Notes: generated by a model from the sequence alone, not told the origin. Shown: positions 44,139 to 52,651, numbered from the stretch's first letter. The stretch is 64,000 nt of DNA from Phocaeicola_A sp045545095 (GCA_045545095.1 JAZQAG010000033.1:151783-215782), one strand, 5' to 3'. A program made the numbers and translations.

Positions 44139-44573
44139 ATGTTACAACCTAAAAGAGTAAAATATAGAAGACCGCAAAAGGGTTCTAGCAAGGGTAATGC
44201 TCAAAGAGGCAACCAGTTGGCCTTCGGTTCTTTCGGTATTAAGTCTTTGCAGACTAAATGGATTACCGGTCGTCAGATTGAGGCTGCCCGTATCGCTGTG
44301 ACAAGATATATGCAGCGTGAAGGACAGATTTGGATCCGTATTTTCCCGGATAAACCTATTACAAAGAAGCCCGCTGACGTACGTATGGGTAAAGGTAAGG
44401 GTAGTCCTGAAGGGTTCGTATTCCCTATCACTCCGGGACGAATCATATTCGAGGTAGAGGGTGTTCCCTATGACGTTGCGAAAGAGGCTTTGCGCCTTGC
44501 AGCTCAGAAACTCCCTGTAACTACCAAGTTTATTGTGAGACGTGATTATGATGTTCAAAATCAAAATGCATAA
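44139..44573 (+). CDS. rplP: 50S ribosomal protein L16
   Basis: The 144-residue protein begins MLQPKRVKYRRPQKGSSKGN and has the family segments ITGRQIEAARIAVTRYMQRE and MGKGKGSPEGFVFPITPGR. L16 helps position A-site tRNA and is a late assembly protein. The stop is 2 nt before rpmC. Confidence 0.97.
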   Translation: MLQPKRVKYRRPQKGSSKGNAQRGNQLAFGSFGIKSLQTKWITGRQIEAARIAVTRYMQREGQIWIRIFPDKPITKKPADVRMGKGKGSPEGFVFPITPGRIIFEVEGVPYDVAKEALRLAAQKLPVTTKFIVRRDYDVQNQNA

Positions 44574-44575
44574 TT

Positions 44576-44770
44576 ATGAAGATTGCAGAGATTAGAGAAA
44601 TAGCAACTAATGAGTTGGCTGAAAGAATTGAGACTGAGGTAGCTAACTATAATCAGATGGTTTTGAATCATTCGGTTTCACCGTTGGAGAATTCTGCTCA
44701 GATTAAAGAGCAGCGTAGAACCATCGCTCGTATGAAGACTGAATTGCGTCAGAGAGAACTTAACAAATAA
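44576..44770 (+). CDS. rpmC: 50S ribosomal protein L29
   Basis: The 64-residue helical protein (MKIAEIREIATNELAERIET) ends with the conserved KEQRRTIARMKTELRQRE helix. L29 lies next to L23 at the tunnel exit. It sits 2 nt after rplP and 12 nt before rpsQ. Confidence 0.96.
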   Translation: MKIAEIREIATNELAERIETEVANYNQMVLNHSVSPLENSAQIKEQRRTIARMKTELRQRELNK

Positions 44771-44782
44771 AATGGTCTTTTG

Positions 44783-45040
44783 ATGGAAGCTAGAAATTTA
44801 AGAAAAGAGAGAATGGGTGTTGTAATTAGCAATAAGATGGATAAGACCATTACAGTTGCTGCTAAGTTCAAGGAAAAACACCCGATTTATGGTAAGTTCG
44901 TTAGCAAGACGAAGAAGTACCATGCTCACGATGAGAAGCAGGAGTGTAACCTGGGAGATACTGTACGTATCATGGAGACTCGTCCTTTGAGCAAAACTAA
45001 GAGATGGAGATTAGTTGAAATAATCGAAAGAGCTAAGTAA
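44783..45040 (+). CDS. rpsQ: 30S ribosomal protein S17
   Basis: The 85-residue OB-fold protein begins MEARNLRKERMGVVISNKMD and contains KTITVAAKFKEKHPIYGKFV and the GDTVRIMETRPLSKTKRWRL motif. S17 binds the 5' domain of 16S rRNA early in assembly. A TTG codon just upstream (44780) is in frame, but the ATG at 44783 is the better start. Ends 2 nt before rplN. Confidence 0.97.
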   Translation: MEARNLRKERMGVVISNKMDKTITVAAKFKEKHPIYGKFVSKTKKYHAHDEKQECNLGDTVRIMETRPLSKTKRWRLVEIIERAK

Positions 45041-45042
45041 TT

Positions 45043-45408
45043 ATGATACAAGCAGAATCCAGACTTACAGTATGTGATAACAGTGGCGCTAAGGAAGCTC
45101 TCTGCATCCGCGTTTTGGGCGGTACTCGCAGACGCTATGCCTCTGTTGGTGATGTTATTGTGGTTGCAGTGAAGAGTGTAATCCCTTCAAGTGATATCAA
45201 AAAGGGTGCAGTATCTAAGGCTTTGATTGTACGTACCAAGAAAGAAATCCGTCGTGCTGACGGTTCTTATATCCGTTTTGACGATAACGCTTGTGTTCTG
45301 TTGAACAATGCAGGTGAAATTCGTGGAAGCCGTATTTTTGGTCCGGTAGCAAGAGAGCTTCGTGCTGCTAACATGAAGGTTGTCTCTTTGGCACCTGAAG
45401 TACTTTAA
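45043..45408 (+). CDS. rplN: 50S ribosomal protein L14
   Basis: The 121-residue protein (MIQAESRLTVCDNSGAKEAL) carries the L14 signature near KKEIRRADGSYIRFDDNACV and ends PVARELRAANMKVVSLAPEV. L14 forms an intersubunit bridge. The gene is 2 nt behind rpsQ and 21 nt before rplX. Confidence 0.97.
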   Translation: MIQAESRLTVCDNSGAKEALCIRVLGGTRRRYASVGDVIVVAVKSVIPSSDIKKGAVSKALIVRTKKEIRRADGSYIRFDDNACVLLNNAGEIRGSRIFGPVARELRAANMKVVSLAPEVL

Positions 45409-45429
45409 TTTTGTAAAAGAATTCAAGTA

Positions 45430-45750
45430 ATGAGTAAGTTACATATTAAAAAAGGCGATACAGTTTACGTTAACTCTGGTGAAGACAAGGGTAAGACTGG
45501 TGTCGTATTGAAGGTCCTCGTAAAGGAGAATCGCGCCATCGTTGAAGGTATCAACATGGTTTCGAAGCATACCAAACCGAGTGCGAAGAACCCTCAAGGT
45601 GGTATTGTGAAGCAGGAAGCTGCTATCCACATCTCTAACCTGAATGTCGTAGATCCTAAGACTGGAAAACCGACGCGTGTGGGTCGTAAAATGAGTTCAG
45701 AAGGAACTTTAGTTCGTTATTCTAAAAAATCAGGAGAGGAGATTAAGTAA
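45430..45750 (+). CDS. rplX: 50S ribosomal protein L24
   Basis: The 106-residue protein contains a KOW motif (KKGDTVYVNSGEDKGKTGVV) and the EGINMVSKHTKPSAKNPQGG loop. L24 initiates 50S assembly. Its stop overlaps the rplE start by one base (TAATG), suggesting coupled translation. Confidence 0.96.
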   Translation: MSKLHIKKGDTVYVNSGEDKGKTGVVLKVLVKENRAIVEGINMVSKHTKPSAKNPQGGIVKQEAAIHISNLNVVDPKTGKPTRVGRKMSSEGTLVRYSKKSGEEIK

Positions 45751-46307
45751 TGAGTAATACTGCAAGTCTTAAGAAAGAATATGCAGAGCGCATCGCTCCT
45801 GCATTGAAGGAAAAGTTCCAGTATAGTTCAAGCATGCAGGTACCCGTTCTGAAGAAGATTGTAATCAATCAGGGTTTGGGTATGGCTGTTGCTGATAAGA
45901 AAATTATTGATGTGGCTATCAATGAGCTTACAACCATCACTGGTCAGAAAGCTGTAGCTACTATTTCTCGTAAGGACGTTGCAAACTTCAAGTTGCGTAA
46001 GAAGATGCCTATCGGTGTGATGGTAACTTTGCGTCGTGAGAGAATGTATGAGTTCCTCGAAAAGTTGGTTCGTATCGCATTGCCCCGTATCCGCGACTTT
46101 AAGGGTATTGAAGGTAAATTGGACGGACGTGGTAACTATACATTGGGTATTCAGGAGCAGATTATTTTCCCTGAAATCAATATTGATAGTATCACCCGTA
46201 TTCTCGGTATGAATATTACTTTCGTGACTACTGCTAAAACAGATGAGGAGGGCTATGCTCTTTTGAAAGAGTTCGGCTTGCCTTTTAAAAACGCTAAAAA
46301 AGATTAA
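45750..46307 (+). CDS. rplE: 50S ribosomal protein L5
   Basis: The 185-residue protein includes the motif VPVLKKIVINQGLGMAV and the 5S rRNA-contacting ITGQKAVATISRKDVANFKL segment. L5 bridges 5S rRNA and tRNA in the P site. It overlaps rplX by one base and ends 6 nt before rpsN. Confidence 0.97.
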   Translation: MSNTASLKKEYAERIAPALKEKFQYSSSMQVPVLKKIVINQGLGMAVADKKIIDVAINELTTITGQKAVATISRKDVANFKLRKKMPIGVMVTLRRERMYEFLEKLVRIALPRIRDFKGIEGKLDGRGNYTLGIQEQIIFPEINIDSITRILGMNITFVTTAKTDEEGYALLKEFGLPFKNAKKD

Positions 46308-46313
46308 TAGACT

Positions 46314-46613
46314 ATGGCAAAAGAATCAATGAAGGCTCGCGAAGTAAAGAGAGCCAAACTTGTGGCCAAGTATGCAGAGAAGCGTGCTGCGTTGAAGAAG
46401 ATTGTTAATACTGGCGAGCCTGCTGAAGCTTACGAAGCTGCTCAGAAGTTGCAGGATCTTCCTAAGAACGCAAATCCTATTCGTTTGCATAATCGTTGCA
46501 AAATCACCGGTCGTCCCAAAGGATATATCCGTCAGTTCGGTATTTCACGTATCCAATTCCGTGAGATGGCATCTAATGGATTGATTCCCGGTGTAAAGAA
46601 AGCCAGCTGGTAA
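46314..46613 (+). CDS. rpsN: 30S ribosomal protein S14, zinc-free (C-minus) form
   Basis: The 99-residue protein begins MAKESMKAREVKRAKLVAKY and has the conserved CKITGRPKGYIRQFGISRIQ and FREMASNGLIPGVKKASW parts. It lacks the CxxC...CxxC zinc site of the short S14 type, so it is the long zinc-independent form. It starts 6 nt after rplE; a 52-nt gap to rpsH follows. Confidence 0.97.
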   Translation: MAKESMKAREVKRAKLVAKYAEKRAALKKIVNTGEPAEAYEAAQKLQDLPKNANPIRLHNRCKITGRPKGYIRQFGISRIQFREMASNGLIPGVKKASW

Positions 46614-46665
46614 TTTATTGTTAAATATTGTCAGGATAGTCCTGATTAATTTAATTATTATTTAT

Positions 46666-47061
46666 ATGACAGATCCAATAGCAGATTATTTGACGAGGTT
46701 GAGAAACGCAATCAGTGCAAAGCACAGAGTTGTTGAAGTTCCTGCCTCTAATCTCAAGAAGGAGATCACTAAGATTCTTTTTGAGAAGGGTTACATCTTG
46801 AACTACAAGTTCGTAGAGGATGGTCCCCAAGGTACTATCAAGGTTGCTTTGAAGTACGATGCAGTTAACAAAGTGAATGCAATCAAGAAGTTGCAGCGAG
46901 TATCCACTCCGGGTATGCGTAAGTATACCGGTTACAAGGATATGCCGAGAGTGATTAATGGATTGGGTATTGCAATTATATCTACATCCAAAGGTGTGAT
47001 GACAGATAAGGAAGCTGCCGCATTGAAGATTGGTGGTGAGGTTCTTTGCTACGTATATTAA
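46666..47061 (+). CDS. rpsH: 30S ribosomal protein S8
   Basis: The 131-residue protein begins MTDPIADYLTRLRNAISAKH; an in-frame ATG at 46618 is rejected because it adds a hydrophobic untypical leader. The family ending GIAIISTSKGVMTDKEA...GGEVLCYVY is present. S8 represses the spc operon in E. coli; here a small hairpin TCAGGA-TAG-TCCTGA (46631-46645) lies 20 nt before the start and could be a control or processing site. Confidence 0.97.
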   Translation: MTDPIADYLTRLRNAISAKHRVVEVPASNLKKEITKILFEKGYILNYKFVEDGPQGTIKVALKYDAVNKVNAIKKLQRVSTPGMRKYTGYKDMPRVINGLGIAIISTSKGVMTDKEAAALKIGGEVLCYVY

Positions 47062-47076
47062 TAGGAGGATTTAAGT

Positions 47077-47643
47077 ATGTCAAGAATAGGAAAATTGCCC
47101 ATTAGTATTCCCGCTGGTGTAACAGTAAGCCAGAAGGATAATGTAGTGACAGTAAAAGGACCCAAAGGTGAAATGAGTCAGTATGTTGACCCCTCTATCG
47201 TAATGAGTGTTGAGGATGGTAGCATTACATTCACTTTGAATGAGAATACAGAAGTTGATCAGAAGCAGCAGCATGCTTTCCATGGTTTGTACCGTTCATT
47301 GGTAAACAACATGGTAGTTGGTGTTTCTCAGGGATATAAAAAAGAACTTGAGCTCGTTGGTGTAGGTTATCGTGTTTCAAATCAAGGTAACTTGATTGAG
47401 TTCTCTTTGGGATTCTCTCACAGCATTTTCATTCAATTGCCTGCTGAGATCAAAGTTGAGACAAAATCTGAGAGAAACAAGAATCCTCTTGTAATCTTAG
47501 AATCATGCGACAAGCAGTTGCTTGGTCAGGTATGTTCAAAAATACGTTCTTTCCGTAAGCCCGAGCCTTACAAAGGTAAAGGTATTAAGTTCGTCGGTGA
47601 AGAGATTCGCAGAAAGTCTGGTAAGTCAGCTGGTGCTAAGTAA
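47077..47643 (+). CDS. rplF: 50S ribosomal protein L6
   Basis: The 188-residue protein begins MSRIGKLPISIPAGVTVSQK and ends with the L6 signature in PEPYKGKGIKFVGEEIRRKS. L6 lies at the base of the L7/L12 stalk near the sarcin-ricin loop. AGGAGG at 47063-47068, 8 nt before the ATG, is one of few clear Shine-Dalgarno sequences in the cluster. Confidence 0.97.
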   Translation: MSRIGKLPISIPAGVTVSQKDNVVTVKGPKGEMSQYVDPSIVMSVEDGSITFTLNENTEVDQKQQHAFHGLYRSLVNNMVVGVSQGYKKELELVGVGYRVSNQGNLIEFSLGFSHSIFIQLPAEIKVETKSERNKNPLVILESCDKQLLGQVCSKIRSFRKPEPYKGKGIKFVGEEIRRKSGKSAGAK

Positions 47644-47664
47644 TTCTTATAAAATTGTATTATC

Positions 47665-48006
47665 ATGACAACAAAAATAGAAAGACGCTTAAAGATCAAA
47701 TTTAGAGTACGGAATAGAATTTCTGGAACAGCTGAACGTCCACGTATGAGTGTGTTCAGAAGCAACAAGCAGATTTATGTGCAGGTTATTGACGATTTGA
47801 CTGGCAAGACTTTGGCTGCTGCATCATCTTTGGGTATGGAGACCATGCCTAAGAAAGAACAGGCTGCAAAGGTTGGCGAGTTGATTGCAAAGAAGGCACA
47901 AGAGGCTGGCATTACGACCGTTGTATTCGACCGTAATGGATACTTGTATCATGGGAGAGTTAAAGAAGTAGCTGATGCTGCACGTAACGGTGGACTTAAA
48001 TTTTAA
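47665..48006 (+). CDS. rplR: 50S ribosomal protein L18
   Basis: The 113-residue protein has the L18 features RRLKIKFRVRNRISGTAERP, RMSVFRSNKQIYVQVIDD and the C-terminal VFDRNGYLYHGRVKEVADAA. L18 brings 5S rRNA to the 50S with L5. The gene is 21 nt after rplF and 6 nt before rpsE. Confidence 0.97.
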   Translation: MTTKIERRLKIKFRVRNRISGTAERPRMSVFRSNKQIYVQVIDDLTGKTLAAASSLGMETMPKKEQAAKVGELIAKKAQEAGITTVVFDRNGYLYHGRVKEVADAARNGGLKF

Positions 48007-48012
48007 TTTGAT

Positions 48013-48525
48013 ATGGCAATTAACAAAGTTAAGATATCTAGCGATGTAGAGTTGAAGGACAGATTGGTGGCCATCAACCGTGTTACCAAGGTGACAAAGG
48101 GTGGTCGTACTTTCACTTTCTCTGCAATTGTCGTAGTTGGTAACGAGAATGGCATCATTGGTTGGGGCCTTGGTAAAGCAGGTGAAGTAACAGCTGCTAT
48201 CGCTAAGGGTGTTGAAGCAGCCAAGAAGAACCTCGTTAAGGTTCCCGTGCTGAAAGGTACAGTTCCTCACGAGCAGACTGCCAAGTTTGGTGGTGCTGAA
48301 GTGTTCATCAAGCCCGCTTCTCACGGTACTGGAGTAGTAGCCGGTGGTGCTATGCGTGCCGTATTGGAAAGTGTTGGTATTACTGACGTTTTGGCTAAGT
48401 CTAAGGGTTCTTCTAACCCCCACAACTTGGTAAAGGCTACTATCAATGCATTGGCAGAAATGCGTGATGCTCGTATGGTTGCCCAGAACAGAGGTGTAAG
48501 TGTTGAAAAAGTCTTTAGAGGATAA
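48013..48525 (+). CDS. rpsE: 30S ribosomal protein S5
   Basis: The 170-residue protein contains the double-stranded-RNA-binding-like segment RVTKVTKGGRTFTFSAIVVV and the GVVAGGAMRAVLESVGITDV motif. S5 lies at the mRNA entry site and affects fidelity; no ram-type change can be judged. Its stop overlaps the AAGGAGG that serves rpmD. Confidence 0.97.
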   Translation: MAINKVKISSDVELKDRLVAINRVTKVTKGGRTFTFSAIVVVGNENGIIGWGLGKAGEVTAAIAKGVEAAKKNLVKVPVLKGTVPHEQTAKFGGAEVFIKPASHGTGVVAGGAMRAVLESVGITDVLAKSKGSSNPHNLVKATINALAEMRDARMVAQNRGVSVEKVFRG

Positions 48526-48537
48526 GGAGGTTTATTT

Positions 48538-48714
48538 ATGTCAACTATAAAGATTAAACAGGTTAAGAGTAGAATTGGTGCTCCTGCTGATCAAAAGCGT
48601 ACATTGGATGCACTGGGTCTTAAGAAGTTGAACCGCGTTGTTGAACACGAAGAGACTCCTTCAATTCTGGGAATGGTAGCAAAGGTTAAGCACTTGGTTG
48701 CTATCGTAGATTAA
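48538..48714 (+). CDS. rpmD: 50S ribosomal protein L30
   Basis: The 58-residue protein reads MSTIKIKQVKSRIGAPADQK..., continuing with RTLDALGLKKLNRVVEHEET, and ends HLVAIVD. The KVKSRIG-like start and LGLKKLN motif are typical of bacterial L30. AAGGAGG at 48524-48530 lies 7 nt upstream. It is between rpsE and rplO, its normal place. Confidence 0.96.
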   Translation: MSTIKIKQVKSRIGAPADQKRTLDALGLKKLNRVVEHEETPSILGMVAKVKHLVAIVD

Positions 48715-48743
48715 GTATTGTTGATTATAAAAATAATAACAAG

Positions 48744-49190
48744 ATGAAATTAAATAGTTTACAGCCCGCTGTAGGTTCAACAAAAACAAGAAAGAGAGTA
48801 GGACGTGGTCCAGGTTCTGGTTTGGGTGGAACTTCTACGCGTGGTCATAAAGGTGCCAAGTCAAGATCTGGTTACAAGACAAAGGTTGGTTTTGAAGGTG
48901 GTCAGATGCCGCTTCAGCGTCGTGTGCCGAAGTTCGGTTTCAAGAACATCAATAGAGTAGAGTACAAAGCTATCAATTTGGATACAGTTCAGACTTTGGC
49001 TGAAGCTAAGGGTTTGAGCAAGGTTTCTGTATCAGATTTGGTTGCAGCAGGCTTCATCTCTTCAAACCAGTTGGTTAAGATTTTGGGTAACGGTAATCTG
49101 ACTATCAAGCTCGATATAGAAGCTAATGCTTTCTCTAAGAGTGCGATTGCAGCTATCGAAGCCGTAGGTGGTAATGCAGTAAAACTCTGA
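48744..49190 (+). CDS. rplO: 50S ribosomal protein L15
   Basis: The 148-residue protein has the Gly/Arg-rich start RKRVGRGPGSGLGGTSTRGH, the GFEGGQMPLQRRVPKFGFKN segment and the C-terminal AIAAIEAVGGNAVKL. L15 is a late 50S assembly protein. It ends 4 nt before secY, the usual ribosome-translocon link. Confidence 0.97.
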   Translation: MKLNSLQPAVGSTKTRKRVGRGPGSGLGGTSTRGHKGAKSRSGYKTKVGFEGGQMPLQRRVPKFGFKNINRVEYKAINLDTVQTLAEAKGLSKVSVSDLVAAGFISSNQLVKILGNGNLTIKLDIEANAFSKSAIAAIEAVGGNAVKL

Positions 49191-49194
49191 TTCA

Positions 49195-50535
49195 ATGAAA
49201 TCTATTGAAACATTAAAGAATATATGGAAAATTGAGGATCTCAGAAATAGGATCCTCATAACCGTATTGTTCGTGGCTATTTACCGTTTTGGCTCATATG
49301 TGGTTCTTCCAGGTATTGATGCCAATATGTTGACTCAGCTTCACGATCAGACGGGCGAAGGCTTGATGGCCTTGTTGAATATGTTCTCTGGAGGTGCATT
49401 CTCTAATGCTTCTATCTTCGCGTTGGGTATTATGCCCTATATCTCAGCTTCTATTGTAATTCAGCTGTTAGCAATAGCTGTTCCTTATTTTCAGAAGTTG
49501 CAGCGCGAGGGTGAGAGTGGTAGAAGAAAGATTAACCAGTACACCCGCTATCTGACAATATTTATTTTGGTGTTCCAGGCTCCTGCCTATTTGGTGAACC
49601 TGAAGATGACGGCTGGCCAGGCACTGAATGCTTCAGTAGATTGGACTTGGTTTATGATTACTTCTACCATCATCTTGGCCGCCGGAAGTATGTTTATTCT
49701 TTGGCTTGGTGAGCGTATTACAGACAAAGGTATTGGTAATGGTGTATCTATGATTATCATGATTGGTATCATTGCCCGTTTGCCCCAGTCTTTCATACAG
49801 GAACTGACTACAAGATTGGCTTCTCCCGGTGCTGGTGGTTTGGTAATGTTCTTGTTCGAGATTATAGTATTGCTGTTTGTGACAGCTGCAGCTATTCTTC
49901 TCGTGCAGGGTGTTCGTAAGATTCCCGTACAGTATGCCAAGCAGACAGCTGGTGGCCGTCAGTTTGGAGGTGCTCGTCAGTATATTCCTTTGAAGGTTAA
50001 TGCTGCTAATGTGATGCCTATCATTTTTGCTCAGGCCATCATGTTTATCCCCATTACCTTAATTGGTTTCTCCAGTGTGGACGAAGCTAGTGGATTTGTA
50101 CGCGCCTTGGTTGATCACACAAGTTTCTTGTACAATGCTATTTTCTTTGTACTGATTCTAGTGTTCACATACTTCTATACAGCTATCACTATTAATCCCA
50201 CTCAGATGGCCGAGGATATGAAGCGTAATAACGGCTTTATTCCTGGTGTCAAGCCTGGTAAAAACACAGCCGAGTATATTGATACAGTGATGTCTCGTAT
50301 CACATTGCCTGGTTCAGTGTTCTTGGGTATTATTGCCATTCTCCCTGCTTTTGCTGGTGTGTTTGGTGTTCAGCCTGAGTTTGCCCAGTTCTTTGGAGGT
50401 ACCTCTTTGCTTATCCTTGTTGGTGTAGTATTGGATACTTTGCAGCAGGTTGAGAGCCATTTGTTGATGAGACATTATGATGGTTTGTTGAGTTCCGGTC
50501 GAATCAAAGGACGTTCAGGCGTTTCTGCCTATTAA
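49195..50535 (+). CDS. secY: Preprotein translocase subunit SecY
   Basis: The 446-residue protein has about ten transmembrane helices and forms the protein-conducting channel with SecE (2763-2954). Signatures include FRFGSYVVLPGID-like N-terminal helix (here YRFGSYVVLPGIDAN), ALGIMPYISASIVIQLL, the cytoplasmic loop GGRQFGGARQYIPLKVNAAN and the C-terminal MRHYDGLLSSGRIKGR. It starts 4 nt after rplO and ends 19 nt before map. Confidence 0.97.
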   Translation: MKSIETLKNIWKIEDLRNRILITVLFVAIYRFGSYVVLPGIDANMLTQLHDQTGEGLMALLNMFSGGAFSNASIFALGIMPYISASIVIQLLAIAVPYFQKLQREGESGRRKINQYTRYLTIFILVFQAPAYLVNLKMTAGQALNASVDWTWFMITSTIILAAGSMFILWLGERITDKGIGNGVSMIIMIGIIARLPQSFIQELTTRLASPGAGGLVMFLFEIIVLLFVTAAAILLVQGVRKIPVQYAKQTAGGRQFGGARQYIPLKVNAANVMPIIFAQAIMFIPITLIGFSSVDEASGFVRALVDHTSFLYNAIFFVLILVFTYFYTAITINPTQMAEDMKRNNGFIPGVKPGKNTAEYIDTVMSRITLPGSVFLGIIAILPAFAGVFGVQPEFAQFFGGTSLLILVGVVLDTLQQVESHLLMRHYDGLLSSGRIKGRSGVSAY

Positions 50536-50554
50536 TTGAAGTGATATCAGAGAG

Positions 50555-51352
50555 ATGATATTTCTTAAAACGGAAGATGAAATAGAGTTACTTCGCCAAA
50601 GTAATCTCCTTGTGGGGAGAACTTTGGCAGAAGTAGCCAAACTGATAAAACCCGGTGTGACTACAGCCCAGTTGGATCGTGTGGCCGAAGAGTTCATTCG
50701 CGATCATGGTGCTGTTCCCACATTTAAGGGATTTCCAAATCCCAATGGCGCTCCATTTCCCAGTACATTGTGTACATCGGTCAATGATCAGGTGGTTCAC
50801 GGTATTCCGGGAGAGGTTGAACTTCATGACGGTGATATTGTATCTGTAGATTGTGGAGTTCTTTTGAATGGATTTTGTGGTGATTCAGCTTATACATTTT
50901 GTGTTGGTGAAGTTCCTTCAGAGATACTTCAGCTTTTAAAGACCACAAAAGAGGCTCTTTATCTTGGAATAGAGCAGGCTGTTCATGGCAAGCGTTTGGG
51001 AGATATTGGCTATGTAGTGCAACAGCATTGCGAGGCTCAAGGCTATGGAATAGTCCGCGAGTTTGTCGGTCACGGTATCGGTCGTGATATGCACGAGGAT
51101 CCTCAAGTACCCAACTACGGTAAGCGTGGAAGTGGTACTCTCCTCAAGAGTGGCATGTGTTTGGCTATCGAGCCTATGGTCACTTTGGGCGAGCGCAAGA
51201 TATACCTTGCTGATGATCGTTGGAGTGTTCATACATGTGACGGTAAAGCTGCAGCTCATTATGAGCATACAGTAGCTGTCCGCAAGGGTAAGGCCGATAT
51301 TTTGTCTTCGTTTGAATTCATAGAAGAAGTATTAGGTGATAAAGCAATTTGA
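50555..51352 (+). CDS. map: Methionine aminopeptidase, type I
   Basis: The 265-residue enzyme removes the initiator Met. Metal ligands are seen as the two Asp in VSVDCG...GFCGDSAYTF, His in GHGIGRDMHEDPQVPNYG, Glu in CLAIEPMV and Glu in the C-terminal YEHTVAV. It lies between secY and infA, 5 nt before the latter, as in many bacteria, so nascent-chain export, Met removal and initiation are co-expressed. Confidence 0.96.
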   Translation: MIFLKTEDEIELLRQSNLLVGRTLAEVAKLIKPGVTTAQLDRVAEEFIRDHGAVPTFKGFPNPNGAPFPSTLCTSVNDQVVHGIPGEVELHDGDIVSVDCGVLLNGFCGDSAYTFCVGEVPSEILQLLKTTKEALYLGIEQAVHGKRLGDIGYVVQQHCEAQGYGIVREFVGHGIGRDMHEDPQVPNYGKRGSGTLLKSGMCLAIEPMVTLGERKIYLADDRWSVHTCDGKAAAHYEHTVAVRKGKADILSSFEFIEEVLGDKAI

Positions 51353-51357
51353 TAGGT

Positions 51358-51576
51358 ATGGCAAAACAGTCTGCAATAGAACAGGATGGAGTAATTGTCG
51401 AAGCATTGTCTAATGCGATGTTTCGCGTGGAGTTAGAAAACGGACATGAGATTACAGGGCATATCTCAGGCAAGATGAGAATGCATTACATCAAGATATT
51501 GCCCGGTGACAAGGTGCGTGTGGAGATGTCTCCTTACGACTTGTCAAAGGGAAGAATAGTTTTCAGATATAAATAA
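51358..51576 (+). CDS. infA: Translation initiation factor IF-1
   Basis: The 72-residue OB-fold protein begins MAKQSAIEQDGVIVEALSNA and has GHISGKMRMHYIKILPGDKV and the ending SPYDLSKGRIVFRYK. IF-1 blocks the A site during initiation. An in-frame start at 51349 overlapping map is possible, but 51358 gives the standard N-terminus. Ends 12 nt before rpmJ. Confidence 0.97.
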   Translation: MAKQSAIEQDGVIVEALSNAMFRVELENGHEITGHISGKMRMHYIKILPGDKVRVEMSPYDLSKGRIVFRYK

Positions 51577-51588
51577 AATAATAGATAT

Positions 51589-51705
51589 ATGAAAGTAAGA
51601 GCATCATTGAAAAAACGTACGCCGGATTGCAAAATCGTTAGACGTAATGGCCGTTTGTATGTGATTAACAAAAAAAATCCTAAGTATAAGTTACGTCAGG
51701 GATAA
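51589..51705 (+). CDS. rpmJ: 50S ribosomal protein L36, zinc-free-like form
   Basis: The 38-residue protein reads MKVRASLKKRTPDCKIVRRN, then GRLYVINKKNPKYKLRQG. It keeps only one Cys of the C-x2-C-x12-C-x4-H zinc motif, so it belongs to the zinc-independent type, like the rpsN product here. It is placed between infA and rpsM, the usual bacterial position. Confidence 0.96.
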   Translation: MKVRASLKKRTPDCKIVRRNGRLYVINKKNPKYKLRQG

Positions 51706-51711
51706 TTTTAG

Positions 51712-51719
51712 TAATTTTG
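51712..51719 (+). promoter_or_regulatory. Possible internal -7 box before rpsM
   Basis: TAATTTTG matches TAnnTTTG in the 32-nt gap between rpmJ and rpsM. No -33 TTTG is at the right distance, so it may be chance. Confidence 0.25.
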
Positions 51720-51737
51720 CAAAAAATAACTTAGTAT

Positions 51738-52118
51738 ATGGCAATAAGAATTGTTGGTGTAGATTTGCCTCAGAATAAGAGAGGTGAGATAGCTTTGACC
51801 TACATTTATGGTATAGGTCGCAGTAGCTCTGCGAAAATCTTGGATAAAGCAGGTATTGATAGAGATATCAAGGTAAAGGACTGGACTGATGACCAGGCTG
51901 CTAAGATTCGTGAGATTATCGGTGCAGAATTTAAAGTAGAGGGCGACCTTCGCTCAGAGATTCAGTTGAACATCAAGCGCTTGATGGATATCGGTTGCTA
52001 TCGTGGTGTTCGTCATCGTATCGGTCTTCCCGTACGTGGTCAGAGTACAAAGAACAATGCTCGTACCAGAAAGGGTAGAAAGAAAACAGTTGCAAACAAG
52101 AAAAAAGCTACTAAATAA
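51738..52118 (+). CDS. rpsM: 30S ribosomal protein S13
   Basis: The 126-residue protein begins MAIRIVGVDLPQNKRGEIAL and has the signatures LTYIYGIGRSSSAKILDKAG and RGVRHRIGLPVRGQSTKNNA, with a Lys-rich C-terminal tail that reaches tRNA in the P site. It opens the alpha-operon part of the cluster and ends 12 nt before rpsK. Confidence 0.97.
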   Translation: MAIRIVGVDLPQNKRGEIALTYIYGIGRSSSAKILDKAGIDRDIKVKDWTDDQAAKIREIIGAEFKVEGDLRSEIQLNIKRLMDIGCYRGVRHRIGLPVRGQSTKNNARTRKGRKKTVANKKKATK

Positions 52119-52130
52119 TAATCGTTAGAT

Positions 52131-52520
52131 ATGGCAAAGAAAACAGTCGCAGCTAAGAAGAGAAATGTGAAAGTTGATGCAAACGGACAGTTGCATGTTC
52201 ATTCTTCTTTCAATAACATCATTGTCTCTCTTGCAAACAGTGAGGGTCAGGTTATTTCTTGGTCTTCAGCAGGTAAAATGGGATTTAGAGGTTCTAAGAA
52301 GAACACTCCTTATGCAGCTCAGATGGCCGCTCAGGATTGCGCCAAGGTTGCTTATGATCTCGGCCTCAGAAAGGTAAAGGCCTATGTTAAGGGCCCGGGT
52401 AACGGACGTGAGTCTGCTATCAGAACTATTCACGGAGCAGGAATCGAGGTTGTTGAAATCATCGATGTTACACCGCTTCCACACAATGGTTGTCGTCCTC
52501 CCAAGAGAAGAAGAGTTTAA
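52131..52520 (+). CDS. rpsK: 30S ribosomal protein S11
   Basis: The 129-residue protein contains HVHSSFNNIIVSLANSEGQV and the signature RESAIRTIHGAGIEVVEIID, ending PLPHNGCRPPKRRRV. S11 is on the platform near the E site. It is followed by an uncommonly long 131-nt gap before rpsD. Confidence 0.97.
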   Translation: MAKKTVAAKKRNVKVDANGQLHVHSSFNNIIVSLANSEGQVISWSSAGKMGFRGSKKNTPYAAQMAAQDCAKVAYDLGLRKVKAYVKGPGNGRESAIRTIHGAGIEVVEIIDVTPLPHNGCRPPKRRRV

Positions 52521-52651
52521 TATTAGAGAGATAACCAGAAGTTTTATGAACAGGAGATTGTGCTAAGGTTGTTCTTTGGATTGTACTTTCCTTTCTGCAA
52601 TCGCGGCTGCAACAGCGTAGTGCTATCTCAGATAATTAAAAAATAAGAAAA
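52521..52651 (+). promoter_or_regulatory. Possible structured leader of rpsD
   Basis: This 131-nt gap is by far the longest between rpsJ and rplQ. GAGATA (52528-52533) can pair with TATCTC (52624-52629), closing an internal region that contains GCTG-CAA-CAGC and other short pairings. I recall that an S4 leader class has been proposed for Bacteroidia; this position would suit S4 autoregulation, but I cannot align it to a model. Confidence 0.45.
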
